Shown here piece after piece: positions 16,720 to 25,349 of a DNA stretch of 34,333 nt. Made by a program: the position numbers and the translations under genes. Source of the DNA: Novosphingobium sp. ERN07 (GTDB lineage: Bacteria; Pseudomonadota; Alphaproteobacteria; Sphingomonadales; Sphingomonadaceae); the NCBI RefSeq assembly GCF_012641335.1, contig NZ_JABAID010000028.1:1-34333 (forward strand). The letters run 5' to 3'. The notes beneath the pieces were generated by a model. The model made no database searches and had not been told where the DNA came from. It saw only the letters and a program-made list of their open reading frames with translations. Positions within the stretch are counted from its first letter, which is position 1; every line of letters starts with the position of its first letter.

Positions 16720-17625
16720 GTGCCGATCAGGATTGCCGACAATCTCCCCGCCCGCCGCACGCTCGAAGCCGAAGGCGTGATCGTGATGAGCGAGACGGAG
16801 GCGGCGCGGCAGGACATTCGTCCGATGCGCATCGCCTTGCTCAATCTGATGCCAGACAAGATCACCACCGAAACGCAGATCGCGCGCCTGCTGGGGGCAA
16901 CGCCGTTGCAGGTCGAACTGGAACTGGTCCGCATTTCCGATCACGTCAGCAAGAACACTTCGGCGGGGCATATCTCTGCCTTCTATCGTCCGTGGGAAGA
17001 CGTTAAGGCCGAAAAGTTCGATGGCCTGATCGTCACCGGCGCGCCGGTCGAAACGATTCCGTTCGACGAAGTGGCTTACTGGGACGAACTGCGCCGCATC
17101 TTCGACTGGTCGCAGACCAACGCCCATCGCACGCTTTCGGTGTGCTGGGGCGCGATGGCGGCGCTGCACCACTTTCATGGTGTGGAAAAGCATCTGCTCC
17201 CCACCAAGGCTTCGGGTGTGTTCCGTCATATCAACCACGCACCCGCCAGTCCGTGGATGCGCGGGCTTCCCGATGTGTTCGATGTTCCTGTTTCGCGCTG
17301 GAGCGAGGTCCGCCGGGAAGACCTGCCCGAAGGGCGGGGGCTGTCCGTGCTGGCAGACAGCGCCGAAACTGGCCTGTGCTTGATCGACGATCCCGCCACG
17401 CGGACGCTGCACATGTTCAACCATCTTGAATACGATACGCTGACGCTGGCGGGCGAATATGCGCGTGACGAGGCAGGGTATCTACCGCGCCATTATTTCC
17501 CCGGAGACGATCCGCAAGGCGTGCCCGCCAACTCGTGGCGCGGCCACGGCCACCTGCTGTATGGCAATTGGGTCAACGAGGTCTACCAGACCACGCCTTA
17601 TGATCTGACCGACATCGGGCGATGA
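16720..17625 (+). CDS. metA: Homoserine O-acyltransferase MetA, probably acetyl-CoA-specific
   Basis: A 301-residue enzyme of the MetA fold that acylates L-homoserine in the first committed step of methionine synthesis. Catalytic residues match the family: Cys142 (SVCWGA), His235 and Glu237 (FNHLEYD). Residue 111 is Glu (GAPVETIPF). In studied MetA proteins Glu111 goes with acetyl-CoA and Gly111, as in E. coli, with succinyl-CoA, so the product is probably O-acetylhomoserine. The start is uncertain. I chose the GTG at 16720 because PIRIADNLP then aligns with E. coli residue 2 onward; an in-frame GTG at 16639 would add 27 residues and lies inside the riboswitch stem. Confidence 0.93.
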   Translation: MPIRIADNLPARRTLEAEGVIVMSETEAARQDIRPMRIALLNLMPDKITTETQIARLLGATPLQVELELVRISDHVSKNTSAGHISAFYRPWEDVKAEKFDGLIVTGAPVETIPFDEVAYWDELRRIFDWSQTNAHRTLSVCWGAMAALHHFHGVEKHLLPTKASGVFRHINHAPASPWMRGLPDVFDVPVSRWSEVRREDLPEGRGLSVLADSAETGLCLIDDPATRTLHMFNHLEYDTLTLAGEYARDEAGYLPRHYFPGDDPQGVPANSWRGHGHLLYGNWVNEVYQTTPYDLTDIGR

Positions 17626-17745
17626 TCCTTGCATTCCGGGCTGGCTTCCCCTAACGGCCCACCTTCAACCGACACGGATTCGATGATCGGCCTGGCCACA
17701 AGGGCTGCCAAGGCAGATCGGACGCGTCGCAATCAGGAGACGAAA

Positions 17746-17949
17746 ATGCCCAAGATGAAGACGAAGAGCGGCGTGAAGAAGCGCTTCAAGCTCACCGCCA
17801 CCGGCAAGGTGAAGCACGGCGTTGCCGGCAAGCGCCACCGCCTGATCAGCCACAACGCCAAGTACATCCGCCAGAACCGCGGCACTGACGTGATCTCCGA
17901 TGCAGACGCAAAGGTGATCAAGAAGTGGGCGCCCTACGGGCTGAACTGA
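17746..17949 (+). CDS. rpmI: 50S ribosomal protein L35
   Basis: A 67-residue basic protein of the large ribosomal subunit. MPKMKTKSGVKKRFKLTATGK and the KRHRLISHN stretch are typical L35. AGGAGA (17735-17740) fixes the ATG; the frame extends upstream to 17629 but that part is not coding. It is followed 13 bp later by rplT. The usual upstream partner infC is absent here; metA takes its place. Confidence 0.97.
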   Translation: MPKMKTKSGVKKRFKLTATGKVKHGVAGKRHRLISHNAKYIRQNRGTDVISDADAKVIKKWAPYGLN

Positions 17950-17962
17950 GGAGCGCTGAACT

Positions 17963-18322
17963 ATGAGCCGTATCAAGCGTGGTGTAACCACCAAAGCCAA
18001 GCACAAGCGGATTTTGGATCAGGCGAAGGGCTATCGTGGCCGTCGCAAGAATACCATTCGCGTTGCCCGTCAGGCCGTCGAAAAGGCCGGCCAGTATGCC
18101 TATCGCGACCGCAAGGTTAAGAAGCGCAGCTTCCGCGCCCTGTGGATTCAGCGCATCAACGCCGCTGTCCGCGCCGAAGGCCTCACCTATTCGCAGTTCA
18201 TCCACGGCACCAAGCTGGCCGGGCTGGAACTGGACCGCAAGACGATGGCCGACCTCGCCATGAATGAGGGCGCGATCTTCACCGCGGTGATCGCACAAGC
18301 CAAGGCAGCGCTTCCCGCCTAA
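17963..18322 (+). CDS. rplT: 50S ribosomal protein L20
   Basis: A 119-residue protein that binds 23S rRNA early in large-subunit assembly. It has the long basic N-terminus (SRIKRGVTTKAKHKRILDQA) and the globular C-terminal part (LWIQRINAAVRAEGLTYSQF). GAGGAG precedes the ATG. In several bacteria L20 represses its own operon through the leader; I saw no clear L20-binding mimic upstream of rpmI. A strong terminator follows. Confidence 0.97.
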   Translation: MSRIKRGVTTKAKHKRILDQAKGYRGRRKNTIRVARQAVEKAGQYAYRDRKVKKRSFRALWIQRINAAVRAEGLTYSQFIHGTKLAGLELDRKTMADLAMNEGAIFTAVIAQAKAALPA

Positions 18323-18345
18323 GGCGGTTGCACTCCTTGCACCTG

Positions 18346-18383
18346 AAAAGGGGGCGGGTTTCTTCGGAAATCCGCCCCTTTTT
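18346..18383 (+). terminator. Strong rho-independent terminator after rplT
   Basis: A 17-bp stem with two G-T pairs (18346-18362 with 18367-18383), closed by the stable tetraloop TTCG and ending in TTTTT, stands 24 bp after the rplT stop. It should cut rpmI-rplT off from the genes that follow. Confidence 0.93.
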
Positions 18384-18457
18384 CGTTGCGACTCGTGCAA
18401 GCGCGATGCACTGTGGGATGGACAGGTTTGCAAAACAAAGATCGGGGCGCGCACAAC

Positions 18458-19345
18458 TTGACGAGCGGGGACTGCACAGTCCGGGTTCGATTCCATTCCC
18501 CGCCAGCGGGGCTGACGCCCTATTTCACGACCTTTTATCTGACCGAGATTTCGGTCGCCAATGGCGCGCGGGTGATCGACCACCTTCACCCCGAATGGGG
18601 CAACTTGCGCTTTTTCAGAGGCGATACGCCCGATTCACAAATGCCGGGTCAGGCTCCGTTGCGCGGAAGTGCGTCAAACTTTACCGGGCCAACCAGCACA
18701 GCGCTTCGGTTTACGGTTGGGACGACGCGAACCTGGGGCGTGGGCATCCTGCCGTTGGGTTGGGCGCGCTTTGTGAAGCAGGCGGCAAATGTTCATGCCG
18801 ATCACATATATGCCGTGGCAGAGCAGCCCTTCTTGGCCAGCTTTCGTCCGCTTGCAGCTTCAGTTTTCGGTCCCGAGCCAAATGAGGCCGAAGAACTCGC
18901 ACGAATAACGGGATTCTTCCTTGATGCGCTTGCCGCAGGGCACGAACCCGACGATCCGCGCATTCTGGCTTGCCACGCCGCGCTGCTGGATACCGAGATC
19001 GCAACCGTGGCCGAAATGGCCGAAGCCGCGCACGTTCCAGCACATACGCTGGAGCGCTTGTGCCGCCGTCACTTCGGTTTTCCGCCGCGCCTGCTGCTGC
19101 GCCGCCAGCGCTTCATGCGCAGCCTGGTGCAATATATGCTGGACCCGTCACTGCACTGGATCGGCGCGATCGACAGCCACTATCACGATCAGGCGCAGTT
19201 CGTGCGCGACTTCCACAGATTCATGGGCATGAGTCCGAGTGAATACGCGGCGACGCCAAAGCCTATCCTTTCGGAAGTGATGCGCGCCCGCCAGGAGTTC
19301 ATGGGCAGTGCCGTGCAGGCGCTCCACGCGCCGACAAGGCCGTAA
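18458..19345 (+). CDS. AraC-family transcriptional regulator
   Basis: About 295 residues. The C-terminal third carries the two helix-turn-helix units of AraC/XylS proteins: VAEMAEAAHVPAHTLERLCRRHFGF, then IGAIDSHYHDQAQFVRDFHRFMGMSPSEY. The N-terminal part (YFTTFYLTE, HPEWGNLRFFRG) is a ligand-sensing or dimer domain without a familiar name. No in-frame ATG lies near the N-terminus. I prefer a TTG at 18458, preceded by GGGG; GTG or TTG starts back to 18386 are open, so the first 20-30 residues are uncertain. It sits between rplT and pheS behind a strong terminator. Its target genes are unknown. Confidence 0.82.
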   Translation: MTSGDCTVRVRFHSPPAGLTPYFTTFYLTEISVANGARVIDHLHPEWGNLRFFRGDTPDSQMPGQAPLRGSASNFTGPTSTALRFTVGTTRTWGVGILPLGWARFVKQAANVHADHIYAVAEQPFLASFRPLAASVFGPEPNEAEELARITGFFLDALAAGHEPDDPRILACHAALLDTEIATVAEMAEAAHVPAHTLERLCRRHFGFPPRLLLRRQRFMRSLVQYMLDPSLHWIGAIDSHYHDQAQFVRDFHRFMGMSPSEYAATPKPILSEVMRARQEFMGSAVQALHAPTRP

Positions 19346-19390
19346 CTCCCCACTTTGATTCTCGCGCATTTGCGGGTAGCGGCTGCGCGC

Positions 19391-20491
19391 ATGGAACAGC
19401 TTGATCAACAGCAGGCCGAAACGCTCGGCGCCATTGCAGCAGCGGCCACGCCCGAAGCGGTGGAGGCGATCCGCGTTTCCGCTCTTGGCAAACAGGGATG
19501 GGTCAGCGCGCTGCTGAAATCATTGGGCGGCATGACGCCCGACCAGCGCCAGAGCGAAGGGCCGAAAATCCACGCCGCGCGCGAAGCGGTGACCGCCGCA
19601 CTGGCCGACCGCAAAACCAAGCTGGAAAGCGCTGCGCTCGACGCGCGTCTTGCTGCCGAAACGATCGACCTCTCGCTGCCCGCGCCCGATGCCCCGCGCG
19701 GTTCGGTGCATCCGGTATCGCAGGTCATGGACGAACTGGCCGAAATCTTTGCGGACATGGGCTTTGCCGTGGCCAGCGGGCCAGAGATCGAAGACGACTG
19801 GCACAACTTCACCGCGCTCAACATGCCCGAAACGCACCCGGCGCGCGCGATGCACGATACCTTCTACTTCCCGGACAAGGACGCCGAAGGCCGTTCGATG
19901 CTGCTGCGCACGCACACATCGCCGGTGCAGATCCGCACGATGCTGGCCGAAGGCGCGCCGCTGCGGATCATCGCGCCGGGCCGCGTCTATCGTTCGGATT
20001 CGGACGCCACGCATACGCCGATGTTCCACCAGATCGAAGGTCTGGTGATCGACAAGGGCATTCATCTTGGCCATCTGAAATGGACGCTGGAAACCTTCCT
20101 GAAGGCGTTTTTCGAGCGTGACGATATCGTGCTGCGCCTGCGACCCAGCTATTTTCCGTTCACCGAACCATCGGTGGAAGTCGACGTGGGCTACACCCTC
20201 ATCAACGGCAAGCGCGTGGTCGGCGGCAGCGGCGATGCCGAGAACGGTGGCTGGATGGAAGTGCTGGGCAGCGGCATGGTCAATCGCAAGGTCATCGAAT
20301 TCGGCGGGCTTGATCCCGATGAATGGCAGGGCTTTGCCTTCGGCACCGGCGTGGACCGTCTGGCAATGCTGAAATACGGCATGGACGATCTGCGCGCCTT
20401 CTTCGATGGCGATGCGCGGTGGCTGGGCCACTATGGTTTCGGCGCGCTTGACGTGCCGACCCTTTCAGGCGGTGTTGGAGTACGGTCGTGA
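19391..20491 (+). CDS. pheS: Phenylalanyl-tRNA synthetase alpha subunit
   Basis: A 366-residue catalytic subunit of the (alpha-beta)2 class II enzyme that charges tRNA-Phe. The N-terminal coiled-coil region (about 1-90) is followed by the catalytic domain with motif 2 (GRVYRSDSDATHTPMFHQIEG) and motif 3 (FGTGVDRLAMLKYG). FTEPSVEVDV is also typical. The ATG at 19391 gives MEQLDQQQ and normal length; its ribosome-binding site is weak. An in-frame upstream start at 19355 is not supported. The stop overlaps the pheT start (GTGA). Confidence 0.96.
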   Translation: MEQLDQQQAETLGAIAAAATPEAVEAIRVSALGKQGWVSALLKSLGGMTPDQRQSEGPKIHAAREAVTAALADRKTKLESAALDARLAAETIDLSLPAPDAPRGSVHPVSQVMDELAEIFADMGFAVASGPEIEDDWHNFTALNMPETHPARAMHDTFYFPDKDAEGRSMLLRTHTSPVQIRTMLAEGAPLRIIAPGRVYRSDSDATHTPMFHQIEGLVIDKGIHLGHLKWTLETFLKAFFERDDIVLRLRPSYFPFTEPSVEVDVGYTLINGKRVVGGSGDAENGGWMEVLGSGMVNRKVIEFGGLDPDEWQGFAFGTGVDRLAMLKYGMDDLRAFFDGDARWLGHYGFGALDVPTLSGGVGVRS

Positions 20492-22890
20492 AGTTCTCGC
20501 TCTCGTGGTTGCAGTCGGTCCTCGATACCAAGGCCGATGCAAAGCTGATCGCCGAAAAGCTGACCTCGTTGGGGTTGGAAATCGAAAGCGTCGAAGACGC
20601 CTCGGCTGCATTGACCAAATTCCGCGTCGCGCGCGTGCTGACGGCGGAAAAGCATCCGCAGGCAGACAAGCTTCAGGTGCTGTCGGTCGATCTGGGTGAT
20701 GGCACGCCGCTCCAAGTGGTTTGCGGCGCGCCAAACGCGCGCGCAGGTCTTGTCGGCGTGCTGGGTCTGCCCGGCGGCGTGGTGCCTGCCAATGGCATGG
20801 AACTGCGCAAGTCCGCGATCCGTGGCGTCGAATCCAACGGCATGATGTGTTCCACGCGCGAACTGTGCCTGGGCGAAGATCACGACGGCATCATCGAACT
20901 GCCCGAAGATGCGCCCATCGGCACCAGCTTTGCCGATTACATCGGATCGGACCCCGTGTTCGATGTGGCGATCACGCCCAACCGGCCCGATTGCATGGGC
21001 GTTTACGGCATTGCCCGCGATCTGGCCGCAGCAGGCCTTGGCGTGTTGAAGCCCATTGCTGCGGCCCCGGTTGCGGGCAGTTTCCCCTGCCCGGTAGAAG
21101 TGCGCACCGATGATGCCGAAGGGTGCCCGGCCTTTTATGGTTGCGTAGTTCGCGGCGTGAAGAACGGTCCCAGCCCGAAGTGGTTACAGGACTACCTGAA
21201 AAGCGCAGGGCAGCGCCCGATTTCGGCGCTGGTGGATATCACCAACTTCGTCATGCTCGGCTATGGCCGCCCGGCCCACGCCTATGATCTGGCAAAGTTG
21301 AACGGTGCCGTCGTCGCCCGCAAGGCGCGCGAGGGTGAAACCTGCCTTGCGCTGAACGGCAAGGAATACGCGCTTGAGCCGTGGATGACCGTGATTGCCG
21401 ACGATGCAGGCGTTCACGACATTGCCGGGATCATGGGCGGCGGACATTCGGGCTGCGCAGACAATACGACCGACGTTCTGCTGGAAGTGGCCTATTTCAA
21501 CCCTGCGCAGATCGCCCGCACCGGGCAGGCGCTGGCGCTGGCATCGGACGCGCGTGGGCGCTTTGAACGCGGGGTGGACCCGGCGTTCCTCGATACCGGC
21601 ATGGATATCCTGACCAGCCTGATCATCGACATCTGCGGTGGCGAGGCGAGCGAAGTGGTCCGTGCAGGCACGCCGCCGCTGGCGCGCAAGAGCGTGGCCT
21701 ATGATCCGGCGTTGGCCGGAAGCCTTGGCGGGATCGACGTGGCCAATGGCGAACAGAAGCGCATTCTGGCCGCGCTGGGCTTTGACGTGGCCGAGGAGTT
21801 GGCGAGCCACTGGACCGTGACGGTGCCGACATGGCGGCCAGACGTGGATGGCGCGCCGGATATCGTGGAAGAAGTGATCCGCGTTCATGGCCTCGATGCG
21901 GTGCCATCGACGCCGCTGCCCCGCGCCGATGGGGTGGCCAAGCCCACCGCGACCACGGTGCAGATGCTGGAACGCCGCGTCCGCCGTGCCACTGCGGCGC
22001 GGGGATTGCACGAAGCGGTCACGTGGTCGTTCCTGCCTGAATCCCAAGCGGCGCACTTCGCCGATGGCGAGGACTTGTGGAGCCTTGCCAACCCGATCTC
22101 GGAAGACCTGAAGGTCATGCGTCCTTCGCTTTTGCCGGGACTGCTTTCGGCGGCGCAGCGCAACCTGCATCGCGGTGCCGCTTCGGTCCGCCTGTTCGAA
22201 CTGGGCCGTCGCTATCTGCGCGGCGCCGGGGGCGCGAGCGATGAAAAGCTGAGCCTTGCCGTGGTGCTGGCGGGCGAGCGCACGGCGCGTGGCTGGGCGA
22301 ATGGCAAGGCACGATCGTTCGACGCTTTCGACGCCAAGGCCGAAGCGCTGGCGCTGCTGGCCGAAGCCGGTGCGCCGGTCGATAATCTGCAAATCATGGG
22401 TGAGGCTGGCGCGCAGTTCCACCCCGGCCAGTCGGCCACGCTGCGGCTTGGCCCCAAGCAGGTTCTGGCGCGCTTTGGCATGTTGCATCCCGCCACGGCC
22501 AAGGCTTTCGATCTGGATGCGCCGGTTGCCGTGGTCGAACTGTTCCTTGATCGCATTCCGGCGAAGAAGGGCGCAGGCACCTTTGCCCGTCCGCACTTTG
22601 CCCCGCCCGCATTGCAGGCGGTTACGCGCGACTTTGCGTTCCTTGTGGATGCCTCGGTTCCTGCGGGCGATATCCTGCGCGCGGTAAAGGGCGCAGACAA
22701 GCAGGCGATCACCGCCGCGCGGGTGTTTGACGATTTCCGGGGGCAGGGCGTGCCCGAAGGGCAGAAGAGCCTTGCCGTGGAAGTCACGCTCCAACCCACC
22801 GAAAAGTCGTTCGATGAAGCCGCGTTGAAGGCGATTGCCGATAAGGTGGTTGCCGCAGCAGCCAAGCAGGGCGGCACGTTGCGGGGATGA
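20488..22890 (+). CDS. pheT: Phenylalanyl-tRNA synthetase beta subunit
   Basis: An 800-residue subunit that binds tRNA and edits mischarged Tyr-tRNA-Phe. In order are an N-terminal tRNA-binding OB domain (about 40-150, LTAEKHPQADKLQVLSVD), the B3/B4 editing region (DITNFVMLGYGRPAHAYD), the B5 domain (about 400-475), the inactive synthetase-like core, and a C-terminal ferredoxin-fold anticodon-binding domain (FDDFRGQGVPEGQKSLAVEV). The start is a GTG inside the end of pheS, so the two are coupled. The stop overlaps the next gene by 4 bp. Confidence 0.97.
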   Translation: MKFSLSWLQSVLDTKADAKLIAEKLTSLGLEIESVEDASAALTKFRVARVLTAEKHPQADKLQVLSVDLGDGTPLQVVCGAPNARAGLVGVLGLPGGVVPANGMELRKSAIRGVESNGMMCSTRELCLGEDHDGIIELPEDAPIGTSFADYIGSDPVFDVAITPNRPDCMGVYGIARDLAAAGLGVLKPIAAAPVAGSFPCPVEVRTDDAEGCPAFYGCVVRGVKNGPSPKWLQDYLKSAGQRPISALVDITNFVMLGYGRPAHAYDLAKLNGAVVARKAREGETCLALNGKEYALEPWMTVIADDAGVHDIAGIMGGGHSGCADNTTDVLLEVAYFNPAQIARTGQALALASDARGRFERGVDPAFLDTGMDILTSLIIDICGGEASEVVRAGTPPLARKSVAYDPALAGSLGGIDVANGEQKRILAALGFDVAEELASHWTVTVPTWRPDVDGAPDIVEEVIRVHGLDAVPSTPLPRADGVAKPTATTVQMLERRVRRATAARGLHEAVTWSFLPESQAAHFADGEDLWSLANPISEDLKVMRPSLLPGLLSAAQRNLHRGAASVRLFELGRRYLRGAGGASDEKLSLAVVLAGERTARGWANGKARSFDAFDAKAEALALLAEAGAPVDNLQIMGEAGAQFHPGQSATLRLGPKQVLARFGMLHPATAKAFDLDAPVAVVELFLDRIPAKKGAGTFARPHFAPPALQAVTRDFAFLVDASVPAGDILRAVKGADKQAITAARVFDDFRGQGVPEGQKSLAVEVTLQPTEKSFDEAALKAIADKVVAAAAKQGGTLRG

Positions 22891-23771
22891 CAGACAGCCT
22901 CGTATCGATCACTGGCGAAGGCCTGACCGCGCGGATCAATCCGCATGGCGCAGAGCTTTGGTCGCTGATCGATGCGCGAGGCCGCGAATATATGACCGAC
23001 GCCGATCCGGCGTTCTGGACGGGCCATGCGCCGCTGCTGTTTCCGATCATCGGATCGGTTGCGGGGGACCGCCTGCGGATCGACGGGCGCGAATATGCGC
23101 AGCCCCGGCATGGGTTTGCGCGCGTAAGCCTGTTCACGCCGGTGGAGCGGGGCGCAGACCGCATCGTCTTTCGGCTGACCGACAGCGTTGAGACGCGCGC
23201 CAACTATCCCTTCCTGTTCGAACTGGACATGGCGTTCCGCATCGATGGGATGACGCTGGCGATGATGGCTACGGTGCGCAATACCGGGGCGGTGCCGCTG
23301 CCGTTCAGCTTTGGCTATCATCCGGCTTTCGCATGGCCGCTGCCCGGTGGTGTGGCCAAGGCTGCGCACAAGCTGGTGTTTGAGGCCGACGAGCCGCAGC
23401 CGGTGCGCCGCCTGCGCGAAGAAACGGGGCTGCTGCTGGCCGAACCGGCAGCGACACCGGTTGACGGCCGCGAACTGACCCTGCGCGAAGAGCTGTTCAA
23501 GGCCAATGCGGTGATCTGGGACCACCTGAACAGCCATTCGCTGTCTTATGGGGCTGATGGCGGGGCATGGCTCGACATCGCCTTTCCCGATACGCCTTCG
23601 TTGGGCCTGTGGCAGAAGGCGGGCGCGCGTTACATCTGCATCGAGCCGTGGCAAGGGCACGCTGATCCCGAAGGCTTTGCCGGAGACTTTCGCGAAAAAC
23701 CCGGGGTGGTTCTGCTCGAACCGGGCCAGAGCCGCAGCTTCCGCATGGACGTGACCGTAAACCCGCGCTAA
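22887..23771 (+). CDS. Aldose 1-epimerase family protein
   Basis: A 294-residue protein of the galactose-mutarotase fold. Such enzymes interconvert the alpha and beta anomers of sugars; the subgroup with this length (LacX/YeaD-like) has mostly unknown substrates. Conserved pieces are NPHGAELWSL (about 17-26), PRHGFAR (about 73-79), the central FGYHPAFAWPL with a candidate catalytic His, and ICIEPWQG with the Glu often acting as base. It starts inside the pheT stop (ATGA overlap), so it is probably co-translated with pheST although no functional link is known. Confidence 0.87.
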   Translation: MTDSLVSITGEGLTARINPHGAELWSLIDARGREYMTDADPAFWTGHAPLLFPIIGSVAGDRLRIDGREYAQPRHGFARVSLFTPVERGADRIVFRLTDSVETRANYPFLFELDMAFRIDGMTLAMMATVRNTGAVPLPFSFGYHPAFAWPLPGGVAKAAHKLVFEADEPQPVRRLREETGLLLAEPAATPVDGRELTLREELFKANAVIWDHLNSHSLSYGADGGAWLDIAFPDTPSLGLWQKAGARYICIEPWQGHADPEGFAGDFREKPGVVLLEPGQSRSFRMDVTVNPR

Positions 23772-23782
23772 CCGCGCACCCC

Positions 23783-25303
23783 ATGTCCAATCGCCGCACC
23801 TTCGCCATCATCTCGCACCCTGACGCGGGCAAGACCACCCTGACCGAAAAGCTGCTGCTGCAAGGTGGGGCAATCCACCTTGCGGGCGAGGTAAAGGCGC
23901 GCGGCGCTGCGCGGCGCGCGCGGTCAGACTGGATGAAGATCGAACAGCAGCGCGGGATTTCGGTCACGTCCTCTGTAATGACGTTCCAGAAGGATGGCGT
24001 TGTCTTCAACCTGCTGGATACGCCGGGGCACGAGGACTTTTCTGAAGACACCTACCGCACGCTGACCGCGGTCGATTCCGCGATCATGGTGATCGATGCG
24101 GCCAAAGGCATCGAGCCGCAGACGCGCAAGCTGTTCGAAGTGTGCCGGATGCGCTCCGTCCCCATCATCACGTTCGTCAACAAGGTGGACCGCGAAGGCC
24201 GCTTGGTGTTCGAAACGCTCGATGAAGTGGCAGATGCGCTGGCGCTGGATGTGGTGCCGATGTCCTGGCCCATCGGAATGGGTGGCATTTTTCAGGGCGT
24301 GATGAACTTTGCCGACGAAACCATCGCACGGCCAGAGGGCGATAGCCGCGAGTTTCTGGGCAAACGCGAACCGGCCAATGATATCCCCGAAGACATTGCT
24401 GAAGAGATCGAACTGGCGCGCGCGGGATATCCTGAATTCGATATCGAGGCCTATCGTCACGGCGATCTGACGCCGGTCTATTTCGGATCGGCGCTCAAGA
24501 ACTTCGGCGTGGCCGAACTGATCGACGCCATTGCGCGATTCGCTCCGCCGCCGCGTCCGCAATCGTCAAGCGAAGGCACGGTTGACCCGGAGCGCGCCGA
24601 CGTGACCGGCTTCATCTTCAAGGTGCAGGCCAATATGGACCCGCAGCACCGCGATCGAATCGCGTTCATGCGCATGGTTTCGGGCACGTTCAAACGCGGC
24701 ATGAAGCTGACGCCTTCGGGGCTGGGCAAGCCGATTGCGGTGCATTCGCCCATCCTGTTCTTCGCGCAGGACCGCGAAATTGCCGATACGGCCGAAGCGG
24801 GCGACATCATCGGCATCCCCAATCACGGGACGCTGCGGGTGGGCGATACGCTTTCGGAAAAGAACGACCTGCGCTTCACCGGCCTGCCCAACTTCGCGCC
24901 GGAAATCCTGCGCCGCGTGGTGCTGAAAGACCCGACCAAGACCAAGCAGCTGCGCAAGGCGCTGGATGATCTGTCCGAAGAGGGCGTGATTCAGGTGTTC
25001 TATCCTGAAATCGGTTCACAATGGATCGTCGGCGTGGTCGGCCAGCTTCAACTCGACGTGCTCGTTTCGCGGCTTGAGGCGGAATACAAGGTCGAGGCCA
25101 TGCTTGAACCATCGCCTTTCGATACTGCGCGGTGGATCAAGGGAAGCGATGCGGCGTTGAAATCGTTCGCAGATTTCAACGTGTCGAACCTTGCCAAGGA
25201 CCGCGATGGTGATCCGGTGTTCATGGCCCGGTCTGCGTGGGACGTTGGCTACCAGCAAGAGCGCAACCCTGACCTGACGTTCTCCGCAACCAAGGAAAGG
25301 TAA
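23783..25303 (+). CDS. prfC: Peptide chain release factor 3
   Basis: A 506-residue translational GTPase that removes RF1 and RF2 from the ribosome after termination. G motifs are visible: G1 SHPDAGKTT (11-19), the switch region around QQRGISVTSSV, G3 DTPGHEDF (about 78-85) and G4 NKVD (about 133-136). The N-terminus carries the RF3-type insertion with RSDWMKIEQQRGISVTS, which sets it apart from EF-G. It is slightly shorter than E. coli RF3 (529). It follows the epimerase gene by 11 bp. No clear terminator was seen in the 46-bp gap after it. Confidence 0.96.
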   Translation: MSNRRTFAIISHPDAGKTTLTEKLLLQGGAIHLAGEVKARGAARRARSDWMKIEQQRGISVTSSVMTFQKDGVVFNLLDTPGHEDFSEDTYRTLTAVDSAIMVIDAAKGIEPQTRKLFEVCRMRSVPIITFVNKVDREGRLVFETLDEVADALALDVVPMSWPIGMGGIFQGVMNFADETIARPEGDSREFLGKREPANDIPEDIAEEIELARAGYPEFDIEAYRHGDLTPVYFGSALKNFGVAELIDAIARFAPPPRPQSSSEGTVDPERADVTGFIFKVQANMDPQHRDRIAFMRMVSGTFKRGMKLTPSGLGKPIAVHSPILFFAQDREIADTAEAGDIIGIPNHGTLRVGDTLSEKNDLRFTGLPNFAPEILRRVVLKDPTKTKQLRKALDDLSEEGVIQVFYPEIGSQWIVGVVGQLQLDVLVSRLEAEYKVEAMLEPSPFDTARWIKGSDAALKSFADFNVSNLAKDRDGDPVFMARSAWDVGYQQERNPDLTFSATKER

Positions 25304-25349
25304 GGTTGCGGGGTTGAAACCGGCGGGCATCGGGCGCAGTTAGCCTGCC

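Noticed and set aside
18480..18515. GGTTCGATTCC, like a tRNA or tmRNA T-arm, followed by CCCCGCCA
   Set aside because: The flanking bases do not form the T-stem, no acceptor or anticodon partner exists upstream, and the stretch is in frame as the N-terminal RVRFHSPP of the AraC-type protein.
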